Positions 23,845-35,899 of a stretch of DNA of 43,407 nt are shown here, piece by piece. How positions within the stretch are numbered: position 1 is the stretch's first letter; the number at the start of each line of letters is the position of its first letter. The notes below the pieces were generated by a model. The model did not search any database. It saw nothing but the letters and a program-made list of their open reading frames with translations, and was not told where the DNA came from. The stretch is from Zygnema cylindricum (lineage: Eukaryota; Streptophyta; Zygnematophyceae; Zygnematales; Zygnemataceae). The position numbers and the translations under genes are program-made. Location: the NCBI GenBank assembly GCA_037447655.1, contig JBBHKE010000166.1, forward strand, positions 1 to 43,407, read 5' to 3'.

Positions 23845-26800
23845 CTGTTGTCTGCACATGTGACATTTGTCGCATCAAGTACAAGCGTCGTAATTAGTCT
23901 CTAACAATTAACAGTACAGACAGGAACATGTACATATATATATATATATATATATATAATGCTGTACTTATTAAACAACATATTAGTAAACTTTGTACAT
24001 GATACGGAGTATAATAGACACACCTTAATCTGATGTCAAACTTACATTTTGAACATTATTCTTTATGTCGTGTAGAATTGGCTTTACTTACATCACCCTG
24101 ACGCTAATAGGACAAATAAATTTTAGGGTTGAATTCTCGATTATACTAGTTCTTATGCAGACAAAGTCAACCTAACTAGTGGTGTAACTACACCGTGAAT
24201 CGCTATTAGCGTAATGAAATAGATAGCGTAATGAAACAATTAGCGTTATTTACGCTATTTGGGAATTTGGGGGTTTTGAGGGAAATCATTTACTCTAATT
24301 TGTTTTTTGAAGGGTTTTTATTAACTCTATTTGAGAATTTGGGTAAAACAATGGGGTACCGCAATTAGAGACATTGACGCTAATAGCGATTCACGGTGTA
24401 GTGGTGTTCAATTCTGTCCATGCAGTTCACTTTCATGAACGTCTCTGATTCATCTTTCATTAAACCCTCTATGTCACCCCAAAATTGTAGAGAAAAATCC
24501 AGCAAAAACCTGCCACTTGATTAAAAGTTTCGATTTTGATTCTCTTGATCTGCAATTTCATCACTTTTTTACTTTTTGCACAAAATTATACATTTTACGA
24601 GTAAAATACAAATTAAACCTACTTAATTAGTATAATGTGTACAATAATTTTTATTGAACCACATTTTAAAACTATCCAAAAAAGAACCAATATAACATGG
24701 ACCTCTTTGAATTGCGTATGTCTACATGGTAATTCAATTTAGGGTTCGTGATTAGCTTAGTCCACACTAGATATTGCGTGAATCGTAAAAAAATCGATAT
24801 GTAAAATTGGTGTGATCTAGACTAAATACGATCCATGAGTTCAATTTCAGGTTTTTTAAGAGTCTTGGATGCTACAAAGTACATCGCCATTAATGCTTAC
24901 TGTTTTCTTCCCTCACAAGTGTCAGGTTTTCATCTAAAAGTGACTAAACAAAAGGTAGTGCCCTCTATACTTTTTGAAAATGATTTCAGATAAAACAAAC
25001 CAGCAATAGTGCACATGATAAAACAAGTTTAAGACGTGAAAAAAGATAATCCCTAATAGCAATACATGGTGTATCGCTGGCTGATAAAAGACTGATTAAG
25101 ATATAGATACAAGGTAAAGAAAAAATAACAGAAAAACCAACTTCCAAATCCTGCTAGAGAGATAATTTTGAGACTCACCGAATTCGCATATTGATGGTTC
25201 CGCAAATTCATACAGTCCAGAAACCACCGAGCAAAAGCGAAATTCCCGTTAAATATGGAACAAATGAAACAAGTAAAAAAATAAGAAATCAGACTTATAA
25301 ATGTGATTTTATCATTTGTCCCATCAGAAATGGATTGTGGAAAATAGAACTAGTAGACAACCATTAATCTGCTCAACTTTCTCAAAAGGACAAACAGAGT
25401 ATTAGTGTATTGACAGCAACAAACAAGAAACTTCTGGAAAAAATATGAAACATTTATCTTCACTGCATATTATCATTACATCCACAAAAAATACACAGCC
25501 AACTGAATGAAACAATTAAGAAATTAAACAGTCAGGTACTTACAAAAACGTTAAGAGTTGGAGTGTTGCAGATCTTGGACATTTTGCCAGATCGCGAGGA
25601 GAAGATTGAAAAAGAGAGAGATTTTCTTTATACGTGTATACAATCAAACAGATTCACATTTACACAAGGACTTGAGTTGTACTTCCTTTCTAATCTTCAA
25701 TGACTTCCTTAAGTTTATATCTACCATTTTGAGCCTCCTCCCCATTCTTTGCACAAAATTCACAAATAATTTTACAAGACTAACTAAAAAAACATGAGGA
25801 TCACTTAAAGATAAGGAGTCTTAATGTGTCACAAAAAACTGACGGTGGTGTTGTTTATCCGTCTGTGTCTATACATTTCTAATTTCATACAATCAGCATC
25901 AACCCTAAGTAGTTCAATGCAATACTATACTTTTGTGGGATACACGGTTCACTGCTATTAGAGGAGAAAAAGGCTAATATACAAAAAAATACTAAAGAAG
26001 GGCGACAGGACACGACAGCTTGCTGACAACCCCTTTAATTAGTATTATTGACACTTCATCGGGTCAAAAATATGCACAACCAACAGTGTATCATACACAA
26101 ACCCATGCAGAACAACCTTAAATATATGAAACTGACAGATGCTGGCCTATACTCAGTTGTCACCCACTATGGAAAACGCCATTCTTGGATTTTGCATGGA
26201 CATTAGACCCACGCCATATCTTTACCTGCCGGTTTTTGGACCAGGAACGCCAATAAACTACAACTGAAAAACTGCATAATGTAAATTGTTTAATTTCACA
26301 AAAAAATGTGACAGCAACCATATCTACAGCAAACAGGGGTTTACTACAACTCTCACTACCTGTGCATTTATGCAAACCTTGCGTTCCAACCTCCGGAGAC
26401 TTGTGAAGTTCAAAATTACTGTACCTAAAAAAACAAGATTATATTATAAACTTATGTGCCACCTTCTCTTCAGTACACTACAGGGTGAGGACCATTTACC
26501 GTTTACCGCCATTGATATTAATGGGGAATCAGTATCAATTCAGTAATTTGGGTCAAGGATGATGTGGTGGCATGTTCTCCACTCTACTGTGTGATCAGCA
26601 CTTAGCACTTTCAAAAAACACACAATTGATCTATAAAACCGCAATGGAGGTAAAAAAAAGCAGTGTCATCCATATTAGGCTAAGGGGTAGAAAGGACTAA
26701 CCTGTGAGAGACATCTTCATAGTATGGATGACTAGATTATTGTATTGTATGGGGGGCAAATAAGCATGCAAAACCTGTTAGTACATCACTAACATCCATC

Positions 26801-29800
26801 CTTTGTGAAGAACACTTTTCCTAGCCTAAACTTCGTATCAAGACTAAAAAAATGAATAATGTAGAAAAACACATGATGATGTTTCGTTGTTACATTTAGC
26901 ATGAATTAAAACTAAATCAAAATCCCAGACCATAATTATTTTCTCGACGTCAATCTTCCTTCAACATGTGCCCACTAGGTCTTCTGCACTGCCTACATTC
27001 ATCGCTGAGTCGAGGCATCTAAACTATTTGAATGGTGTTTATTGAAACTCAGTTTAGCCACCAATTTAATTGTTTACATCATCTGAACTTAGAGTTTACT
27101 AGTTTAAACTGCCATAAAATCCGTCCTCAAAGCAGAAAAAACAAGCTTTACAAATGAAAGTATTTACATCTGTACTAAGTGATGGCTCTGCTGCAGGTAA
27201 AAATACATCATTTCTTCAAATGCCTAAATGTTTGAACAACTATTTATGTTCAGGTGTCTAAAGGTTTCAGCAATGGGCTTTGAACATGTCAGAGTTTGAA
27301 GGTCGCGGTTTATAAACAAACATGGTTTCCTATCCATTAAACAACAGTAATAAGGAATAAAAGTTGAGGCCAAAAAACAGATTTCTATTCACATTTAACC
27401 GTTTGAGTACCGCATTTTACAAAGAATTTGAATGAAAAAACATAGAAAATAGCCTCATTTTCCGCACTTTACAACTATGCTTTGAATGATCTCCAATCTC
27501 CTTACCAAACTGACCTGCCTCTAAAACCACATTTTCCCACAACGTCTAAAAAGCTTCGTCTCTCCCCTACATTTAAATGTAAAAGGAAAAAGACGCCAAG
27601 GACTTCACAGACATCCAATGTCGCCATACTCTCCAATCATAAGTGTGAATAATTCCCCCTCTAGACATCTGCCATTCATGTACCACTACCTTCCCCTGTT
27701 TCCCTAATCATTCTGTCTACAACTTCTTTCTTCTTCCCCCTCATGTAACAAGTACTGACAGACCTCTGATAAATACGTTTTTCACCCATCGCTAGCACAC
27801 TTCAAAGTTATTGACCGATTTTTAGTTCCCTTCTTTTAATCAAGAAAAGCAAAGGTCTTTCCCACCTGCATAGAGAGCTTAGAGATCAAGTCTCCAGCAC
27901 TACTGTCAAATGATGTGTCCATGCCACCTTCATTCCTTTCAAAGAAATCGGCACTGGAGATAGAGGAAGAATTCTGAAACCCCAAAATGTAGAAATAAAA
28001 TGTAAGAAACATTGGGATGAAACTCCACACAAAAGTCGACAATGCATTTCCAGTAACACATGACAAAATTGAGGGTAACACATTCTTCTAGACTGATCTG
28101 CGACTCCATCAGTTTCAAAGTGAGAAGGAATTCTTGACTACTAATATAACCTTTTTAAAAATAAATCATAATCCTGCGCCTGACAAACTCACACCTTCGA
28201 TATGTTTGATTTTAATACAAGGTCAAATATTTGAAATGGAAACCCTACAAAACCCTAAAAAACTCTGAAAAGTAATGATTTATATCGAGCAAGATTTGCC
28301 GATAATCAATGTAGTTTTTTGAAGGGTCTTGAAAATTGATATGTCGAGCCGATAGCTATTATAGCCAATTATTGCAAAGTATCGACAACGATTTCCAGAT
28401 ATCTGTACACTTGTTTCCAAACAATTTAGATTTTCTGTTTCACAAGTTGTCACGGCTGAAAACTTTTAAGGTACACGCTGTTATCAATCGTGTTTTTCTT
28501 GGCCTTTGAACTCGTTTTTCTCCGTGCATACTTGTCAGATTATAAATCTGACAGTTGCGATGGAAAGGCAAGATTCCGACTTCCGATTGGCAACCTCCCA
28601 GTGAAAATTAGACATGCGTGCATGGAGAAAAGTTAATTGAAGTGACAAAAAGTACGTCAACGCTAATAGCGATACACCGTGTACCCATACCCTAATGAAT
28701 TCCCATGGGAAGAATATTTATGTGTCCCAAACGTTTCATTTTGTGCCTTTCTGTTCAGCTTTCCACATATTATATGCAGTATTTACGTCAAATCAAGTCT
28801 TCGACCAGGATTTGACCACATGTATACTCTGTATCGTGACACGGTTTCCTACAACTATCAGCCAATGTAGTTCCTTGATAATTTAATAAACTTACATCGG
28901 GATACATTGTTTGCGGTTTCAATCGATATACAACACTACTAAAAGCAATAAAAAACCTTAAAGCTTGTCATTGAAAGAGAACAGATTATACATGAGAAAG
29001 TGGAAACCACCAATTTACCTGAAATCTTTGCAGTCGTTGCTGGCTCTCAGAATCAGTTGCCTTGTTTTGATCTCCAAAGTACTGTGCAGAAGAAATCGAC
29101 TTTGCTGCTCCAAACTTACGTCGGGCTTCATCTGAATCCTCCACCTGTTTTTTTTTTCCACCTTTCCTTAATGAGTTTTCTTCCACTTGGAAACAAAACA
29201 GCCATAAAACGTCGTGTACTATCACTAAGAGCAGATACATACCACTCTAAACTCAAACCCACTATGCGAGGGCTCAGCAATCAAGTACCATGACTTCATG
29301 AACAATAATAACAACAACAATAATTATAATAATAATAGTATAATAATAATGAATTAGGAAACAAATCCATACTAATACTGGTGGGAGCGCATTTGAACAG
29401 ACCTGCTAGATCAGCATCAGAAACCTTCCAAAATCAAATACAGAAGATAAGACTACACCAATCATCACCAAAAGAGTATATATCAGAAATACATTAGTGA
29501 ATTTTACAACATTCACGACATTTCACCATCGGACAAAGTCCGGCCACATCACTTACTAATTGCTTCCAACTTCACAATATTCTCATGAAATAACTTCATT
29601 TTTAGTCTTAAAAGCAATTGACAGAGCACTACACCACACATCGCTATTAGTGTCAACACTTCAGTAGAAAAAGTACACGAAGTTATGTTTCACACCGTTG
29701 CTCTTTATAGGCCACTTCACTAAATAGTGTTCTAAACACTAATCGGTCAAAAAAACATTCACTAGAATTAGAGCGATTAACTCTAATAGCGATGGGCATC

Positions 29801-31845
29801 CTACAAACCTGTGCTTTGGGCCTGCTGCCATTAGTGGCTCTCCTTGAACCAGATCCAGATCCAAAATCAGAGAAAAAGTCACCACCAGCCGAAGGAGCAG
29901 CAATATGACCGCCCAACCCGGTCGCAGAAGCCGCAGAGGAAGCTCCCGACCCCGTCTGCTCCTCGTTATAAGTGAACCTGGACATCCGGGCTCCACCTCC
30001 AGGCTTTTCTACTGGCGTCTCTACCGGTTTTTGGTCGTACAAGCTTTCGTTTGGCTAAAAAGACATTGTACAGGTGAAGACAAAAATCAGCAATTTAACC
30101 ATAAATAATCAGCAGTCTATCGATATGAAGCACCTTTCCAACAAAATTTTGTTTGGCTGAATAAACACAGAACAGGAGGAAAAAATGAGTAATATATCGA
30201 TGTCAAGCATCTTGCACGCAAGGGTATGTTTGGCTGAGAAAGGACATAGTACAATTAAATACACAAATAAAAATTTTACAGATATTGAGCAGGTTTAATC
30301 AAAGTTCTTTTGCGATATGCAACAACTGTAATGTACTATGCATGGCGCTTTGGCCACTGTTAGTTGAATATAACTTTTTAAACTGAACTTGCCAATCTGC
30401 AATAAAATATTTAATATGCTCGTGGATCAGGTGTGGTCCACAATACCTTGTTTCTCAAAGTACAAAAACATGACCAGACAACAATAACTTCAACTGAAAG
30501 AAAAAGAGGTTCTGAATCTATTCATGCCCTGATTTAACAACTCCAAAGTCCAACATGAAGCTGGGAAGTGCAGTATCAACCCAAGTCATCCTTTGCTTCA
30601 TTTTTCTGTTGTCAAATGTAATATGGACAGACACAATATTGAAAATATGCCCTCACTTTCTCTCTCCCTCTCCCTCTTCAGGGCATAGACGTGAATTTAG
30701 GATTAAAGACTCTGTCATAAAGTGCCATCAATTCTATACAATTGAGTAATGCCTCATGGCCCCAGAACAGTGCTCAGTCTCTCACCTTTCCCACAAGTTT
30801 CTTTACACCGAGTCCACCGCCTGCTTTTCCTCCACTGGTCTTCTTTGCTCCAAGACCAGGGGGCTTACGGGCCACAGATGAATTGACACGTGGCGCACTC
30901 TCCACAGGAGCAGGAGAAGCTGCCACGTCAGCATCTACTACTCCTTCGGCATTAATACCAGCAGACGCCAAGGGTACTGAGGTAGGCGGAGTAGGGATAG
31001 GAGTAGCGGTAGGAGGAGGAGTAGAACGCGCAGGAGCTGGGACAACAGCAGCACTTTTTGCAACTTCTTTGGCTAGAAGTTGTTTGTAAAGTTCTGCGGC
31101 CCTCGAAGTGTATTTTGATTCAATCTTTCCTCCATCACTCCAACCGTGTTGTTTGAAAAAAGCACGAGCTCGACCGTTTCCTCCAAAGGCCATCATTTTG
31201 AGTTGCTCCACTGTCCATGAGTCCAAATTAGTGGACCTGTTGAAGGAAGGGGAAAACAGAGTTATTGAGAAAATTCATTTAGGATGTGTTAAGACTTTCT
31301 GCATCTGAGCTTGATAAAATTGTTGCTTGGAAGTTCTCAGAGTCGGGGAGAGGGAAAAGAGAGGAGGTTGAGAGTTAGCAGAAAGAGATATGTATGTAAG
31401 AGTGCTAGTCTACAAACGAAAAATTGTACAAAAAGGCTTCATTGTGATCTGCTTCAGTATTTAGGAGTGAAGATAAGTGGACATGGAAAGAAAGGGACAG
31501 GAAAATATTAGATCTTCATAATCGTATTGTATCTATTTTTGTATTAATTATAGTTACATCTGAGATATTTACAAAGGTTGCTCCATTATCCGGTATCAAT
31601 AAATATAAAAAAGGTAAACCTAAAACGAAAAGGTTTTTAGGTCAAAAACTATCAAACATCCACGGTTGGAAATTACATGAACTAGTATTTTACATCCTTC
31701 AAAATAGAGGGACTGAGAGACGGGAGACAAAGAGAAGAGGGGAAAAGAGAGGGATAACTTGGAAGCGAGAAAGAGAAAGGGAAAAAAAAAGAACAAAGTA
31801 AGAGAGACGAATAGTGGAAATAATATATAGGCAGCTAAATAAAAA

Positions 31846-31936
<91 letters not shown>

Positions 31937-32639
31937 AAAGGATGGACAATCTAAACAGTCAATCACCCAGAGGCTTCTCAAGTCATACATATTTGAAAAA
32001 GCCATCAGCCACAAAAAATCAGCATAGGGTAGTATTGATTTTAGCTAAGCGTACAACAAAAATGTCTGAATAACAAAAAAAATACAAATGTGATCTTGTC
32101 CATCACAGCATGTGGTATTTTCCAGCACAGCATGTAGTACAGCCCATTCGTACACAACAGGGTACAATATCGTACAAAGAGCACAGTACGATACAGTACA
32201 GTTCAGAATACTACAGAACAGTACAGCACAAGACAACACAGAAGGGGTGCAGTACAGCAAGTTCGGGACGGTACAATAAGGTACAGTACAGGACAGTACA
32301 AGACGGTACAAGTGGAAAGCATACCGAACAAAGCTAATGTGAACTCCAAGACTCCGATGCATGGCAGAGCAATCGAGGCAGATGAAGACGCCATAGGTCA
32401 CTGATGCCCAGGTAGGGTTTTTGGCATTGCAATCAAAGCACATCTGCACACAAATATGCAACATTTCTGAGATTATCAGGATTTTCAGCAATCGTGTAAA
32501 AGGATATATCTTTAAATCTATCTATTTATCTATCTATCTATCTACCGATCTATCTATATACACATATAGATAAACACACATATACATATACATACATATT
32601 TACACATTTATAGGCATATCCATATCTTTATAGATGTAT

Positions 32640-32713
<74 letters not shown>

Positions 32714-33282
32714 AGAGGGGGAGGGGGAGGGGGAGGGGGAGAGAGAGAGCGAGGAGCTAGAATAGGAATTTCAGCGGTGCAGTCAAGACACGTTTGCAAA
32801 CACATATCCAGAATTGTAGAGACTTTGAGGATTTTCAGGATTTTCAGGATTTTCAGCAATGTAAGAAGAAAGGAGGAGCTTTGGAATATAATAATAATAT
32901 CAGGTATCGTTGATGATTGAGATATAGAAAGGGAAAAAAATATAAAAAAGGTTTGCAACATCAGCCTTGATCCTTGCGAGAGACGTGGAAAGAGAGGAAT
33001 GGGAATATACAATGTCTGACCAATGTGTGAAATATAAATTAATGTGGTTATTATAATATTTATATGTTTTCAAGAATGTGAATCCAGACATAATGTGAAG
33101 GAATTGAAGATCAGTCATTTATTACATTGGAATGGGAGGATCTGCAACAAAAATTGTAAAAAGACTAAATCAGGCTGTACGGAATAAACTGAGAGTGAAA
33201 GAGAACGAACCTTGTTGTCTGGCTTACTCTTCAGCTTTTTGAAAAGAGGATCACGTTCGTATACCTCTTCAGTTGAAGCCAT
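23755..33282 (-). CDS. ADP-ribosylation factor GTPase-activating protein, ArfGAP2/3 (Glo3/AGD8-10) type
   Basis: The protein stimulates GTP hydrolysis by Arf1 on Golgi membranes and acts with COPI coats. Exons on the minus strand: 33282-33211, 32443-32325, 31236-30786, 30054-29809, 29144-29019, 27973-27866 and 23844-23755; all junctions are GT-AG and in phase, giving 403 residues and TAG. The zinc finger C26-x2-C29-x16-C46-x2-C49 is followed by the catalytic arginine R54 (CSAMHR), then [17 protein letters not shown] and FFKQHGW. A Pro/Ala-rich linker (about 135-200) leads to the family's coat-binding region. ISSAQYFG (313-320) and ISSADFF (343-349) are the repeated 'ISS' elements of the Glo3 motif. 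The C-terminus [12 protein letters not shown]...LADLQERIR matches the terminal helix of plant AGD8-10. The start ATG has a strong context (cccgccATGG). Length matches plant homologues of about 400 residues. Confidence 0.95.
23934..23958. repeat. (TA)n microsatellite
   Basis: About 12 TA units in ArfGAP intron 6, close to its 3' end. Confidence 0.95.
24189..24400. mobile_element. 212-bp MITE-like element, ArfGAP intron 6
   Basis: The ends tacaccgtgaatcgctatta and taatagcgattcacggtgta are perfect inverted repeats. The interior is AT-rich with no reading frame. Same end sequence as the element at 35371-35863. Confidence 0.9.
24880..25073. mobile_element. Degenerate 194-bp MITE-like element, ArfGAP intron 6
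   Basis: Left end tacatcgccattaatg and right end ctaatagcaatacatggtgt. Interior relics (tcacaagtgtcagg, agtttaagacgtgaaaaaag) match the 210-bp subfamily. Confidence 0.65.
28472..28683. mobile_element. 210-bp MITE-like element in ArfGAP intron 5
   Basis: Ends gtacacgctgttatcaatcg and taatagcgatacaccgtgta belong to the TA-CACCG family. The inner part (tttttctccgtgcatacttg and its mirror gcatggagaaaa) matches the element at 18145-18364 in the opposite orientation. Confidence 0.75.
29290..29352 (+). repeat. AAC/AAT trinucleotide microsatellite
   Basis: Imperfect (aat)n and (aac)n run in ArfGAP intron 4. Confidence 0.85.
29630..29803. mobile_element. MITE-like element at the 5' edge of ArfGAP intron 4
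   Basis: Left end tacaccacacatcgctatta and right end taatagcgatgggcatccta form a diverged inverted repeat of the TA-CACCG family. In transcript sense the element begins five bases after the donor of exon 4 (CAG|gtttg-TAggatg). The intron here is 664 bases. Confidence 0.7.
31848..31936 (+). repeat. (GA)n microsatellite in ArfGAP intron 2
   Basis: Nearly pure GA run, CT in the transcript, in the middle of the intron between exons 2 and 3. Confidence 0.95.
32140..32315. repeat. GTACAGTACA-type imperfect tandem repeat behind ArfGAP exon 2
   Basis: About 15 to 18 imperfect units of 'ggtacagtacag' start about 10 bases after the donor of exon 2. GTAC is self-complementary, so the array can fold in many ways. 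A related array lies upstream of the gene at 33560-33660. Confidence 0.7.
32325..32443 (-). CDS. ArfGAP zinc-finger exon (exon 2)
   Basis: This exon carries 39 codons plus two bases and encodes both cysteine pairs and the arginine finger. Acceptor gtgtgcag, donor gtatgc. Its 5' end has a decayed relative about 350 bases upstream in intron 1 (see the pseudoexon at 32756-32862). Confidence 0.95.
32517..32556 (+). repeat. TCTA tetranucleotide microsatellite
   Basis: Imperfect (atct)n run in ArfGAP intron 1. Confidence 0.85.
32642..32755 (+). repeat. (GA)n/(GGGGA)n microsatellite in ArfGAP intron 1
   Basis: Pure GA from about 32647 to 32705, then GGGGGA-type units to 32740. In transcript sense it is CT-rich and directly follows the pseudoexon. 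Confidence 0.95.
32756..32862 (-). pseudogene. Decayed partial duplicate of ArfGAP exon 2 and its acceptor
   Basis: Within intron 1, minus-strand sequence from 32862 (ttgctgaaaatcctga) to 32756 resembles the intron end and exon 2 start at about 32485-32390. The coding part reads [11 protein letters not shown] against [11 protein letters not shown], so the first zinc-finger cysteine pair is still in frame. The acceptor is lost (tttgcaaac instead of gtgtgcag). The copy ends abruptly at the GA microsatellite beginning at 32755. A 10-bp repeat (ttttcaggat, about four units, 32828-32858) has expanded within it. Confidence 0.7.
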
Positions 33283-33559
33283 GGCGGGAAAGAGATACAG
33301 AAAGAGTGAAAGATGGAGAGAAGGAGACGAAGGGAGAAAGATTGAAGACGAGAGCGACAGAGAAAAAGAAATCACGACTGAGGAAGAAAAATGGAGGTCG
33401 AATGACAGAGAAAAAGAAAACGGAACGACAGAAACTTGGAAAAAGGTACTGAGTGCGGGAGAAAGGCAGTAAAGCGCGTATAGAACGGTAAGGGAAGACA
33501 GCAGGGATTTGCAAGGAAGCTACAAAAAGTACAAAAGTCAGAAAAGCAGGTGGCAACAT

Positions 33560-33660
33560 ACAGTACAATAGAATACATTACAGTACTGTACTGTATAGTA
33601 CATTACTGTACTGTAAAGTACAGTAGTGTACTATACTGTACTGTATTGTACTGTATGGTA
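33560..33660. repeat. ACAGTACTGTACTGT palindromic tandem repeat upstream of ArfGAP
   Basis: About 100 bases of imperfect 'tacagtactgta' palindromes, 280 to 380 bases upstream of the ArfGAP start codon. Between it and the ATG (33283-33480) the coding strand is strongly pyrimidine-rich and probably includes the 5' leader. No convincing TATA box seen. Confidence 0.65.
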
Positions 33661-33789
33661 TGTGCGAGAAGGCATGGAAAGTTGGAAAACGCTATATGTG
33701 ATTGACTTATACTATAAGCGTATTTTACGCTAATCCCGTATACATAGGGCTCACTAGGTATAGAATTTCTGGCTTTCGCACTTTTGAAC

Positions 33790-34010
33790 TACACCGCCAA
33801 TCGTTATTAGCGTTGTGTACGCTAATTCCATCCCGCTTTTTTTAATTTTATTATTCAAATAGAATTATCCACAATATTTAAAACAAAACTTAACTTCTAA
33901 TTAGAATAGACGATTTCTTCGAAAATTTTCAAATTCCCAAATAGCGTAAACCACGCTAGTTATTCGTATACGCTTAGAAAACTTACTCGCTAATAACGAT
34001 TGGCGGTGTA
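33790..34010. mobile_element. 221-bp MITE-like element
   Basis: Ends tacaccgccaatcgttatta and taataacgattggcggtgta are perfect inverted repeats. Confidence 0.92.
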
Positions 34011-34104
34011 CCGCACAGGTGGCAGGCAACTTTTGACTGTTGCTGCACGCTACCATGTGACGTGAGGTGGCCATGACGTGACAAAGGGAAAGTCGATAAT
34101 ACTG

Positions 34105-34607
34105 TACACCGCGAATCGTAATTAGAGTAAATTACTCTAATACGGTCGCTCGAAATTTCGACTCTATCACATCAAATAGAGTAAGCGATTCTAATTTTTT
34201 CATTATACTATTTAAGGTAAGGCTTAATTAGCGTTTTAATTCTAATATATGTTCGTTTTCAATAGTGTGAGTACGGACGACGTCTGACCGTGCAAAATTG
34301 TACTTTAAAAAGTAAAAAAGTACAAATAATGATTTAATACAGGCCAATATCATGTAACTGCGTTTTAACAAACCGCGTAGTGCAAACGTCATAGTGACGA
34401 TAAACTGTACGTTTTGTCAGATTCTGTAAGAATACCTTATTTACAGTAGAGGATATTAGCTTGCCAAATTAGAGTACACCGCATAAATTAGAGTTAATTC
34501 CTTTCTGAAACAGTTCTATCACATAAATTAGAGTAAATTACTCTAATTATTTTTTTCTCTTTTTTTACTCTAAATTTTTCATTACTCTAATTACGATGCG
34601 CGGTGTA
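34105..34607. mobile_element. 503-bp MITE-like element (500-bp subfamily)
   Basis: Ends tacaccgcgaatcgtaatta and taattacgatgcgcggtgta. The TA at each end is the only flank sequence shared, fitting a TA target site. No transposase frame. Confidence 0.92.
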
Positions 34608-35370
34608 CAGTACTAACCTGAACCGTGCGTTTTTCGGGCTCTGTGAACCTGAGCTGTCGGTTTCGCGCACTTTTATGGATCCACGTCGCCCCCCCATTAT
34701 CATTTCGTTTTACGACGCGCCGCGCCGCGCGGCCGTAAAAATGTATATATATGTTCAGCGTTTTTTATTATTTGTGTTTTTTTTATTAAAAAAAAAAACA
34801 CAAACACACCCTAAAAAACCCTAAACGTGTAAACCCTAACCAGATACCCGGTAGTATTTTGTAATGGTGAAACGTACGGCGCATTTAGCACGGTGAAACG
34901 AGGGTTCACAGGGTTCACCATACCGGGGAAACATGTAAGGAACCCTGTCTGTACTGCACTGTACAGTGCAGTACAGTGCCATACGTGACACAGCATGACA
35001 GAGAGTGACGAAGCGTGATGGAGTTCAGGGGACGTCACGACCAAGGCGTGACAAAATGCCGGAAGAATATCGTGACACTGTGTCACAAAGCGTGATGGAA
35101 ACACGCCTTTTATTCTGCAAAACCGTAAATGCCGTACATGTCGGCAGTTACGGAGCACTGCAGGATAAGTCCTAACGGCTTTCGGAGGCCCATTCGGGAG
35201 AAGTGAAGGGCTCTTTGGAAGCTAACATTTACCGTACAGAAGCAAGACCAACCGTACAATACAGCTTGCTGACTTTTATGGTTTTTTTTTTTTTTTATAG
35301 CACCCAGCCCGGTTGGTTCGGTTAGGCAGGCATAACGTCAAATAGTGTTCTTTGCTCCCACTCGTGAAGC
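34608..35370. other. Unassigned sequence between elements
   Basis: Contains a CG-rich patch (34680-34735), a short CCCTAAA-like run (34805-34840) and no convincing gene. Confidence 0.4.
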
Positions 35371-35863
35371 TACACCGTGAATCGCTATTAGCGTAATAAA
35401 AAATATAGCGTAATGAAACAATTAGCGTACTTTACGGTAAATTGTGTTTTTTCGGGTACACCATGATACTAATTTATCATGTACTCTAATTTGTAAACTG
35501 CTTTGTAAAAATTTTCAGCACATAATATGTCCACACTAAAACATGTAGATGTACGAAATTGTTCAAATCGTACGACGTCGCGTTTTTTTTACATCTGTGT
35601 ATGTCGGAAAATATTTACGCATTTTTATATTATTATATTTTCTGTACTTTTAAATTTTAAAATGTACGGAATACTACAAATATGGCAGTCCGTACACCAC
35701 ACTATTTAAAATGGCACTAAATTACAGTTATGAACCGTATTGAGCGGGGTACCTAAAATAACGTTCAGAAACATTTAACGTACTTTATTCTATTTGAGAA
35801 TTTGCCCCAAAAAAAGGGGTACCCCAATTAGCGTCATGTACGCTAATAGCGATTCACGGTGTA
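35371..35863. mobile_element. 493-bp MITE-like element
   Basis: Ends tacaccgtgaatcgctatta and taatagcgattcacggtgta are perfectly inverted. Confidence 0.92.
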
Positions 35864-35899
35864 CTGAAGACACTATTCTTAGATGTTCTTTGTTCAATG

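Larger units (their letters stand above)
23845..27865 (-). other. 4 kb ArfGAP intron 6
   Basis: The intron holds a TA microsatellite (23934-23958), two MITE-like elements (24189-24400 and 24880-25073) and a possible solo end at about 25945-25975. Two stop-free segments with strong donors lie at 25582-25544 and 25349-25179; they are discussed as a candidate cassette exon. No plausible gene was seen on the plus strand. Confidence 0.6.

Noticed and set aside
29905-30108. Plus-strand Arg-rich frame
   Set aside because: Antisense shadow of ArfGAP exon 4.
30742-31089. Plus-strand Thr/Ala-rich frame of 115 codons
   Set aside because: Antisense shadow of ArfGAP exon 3.
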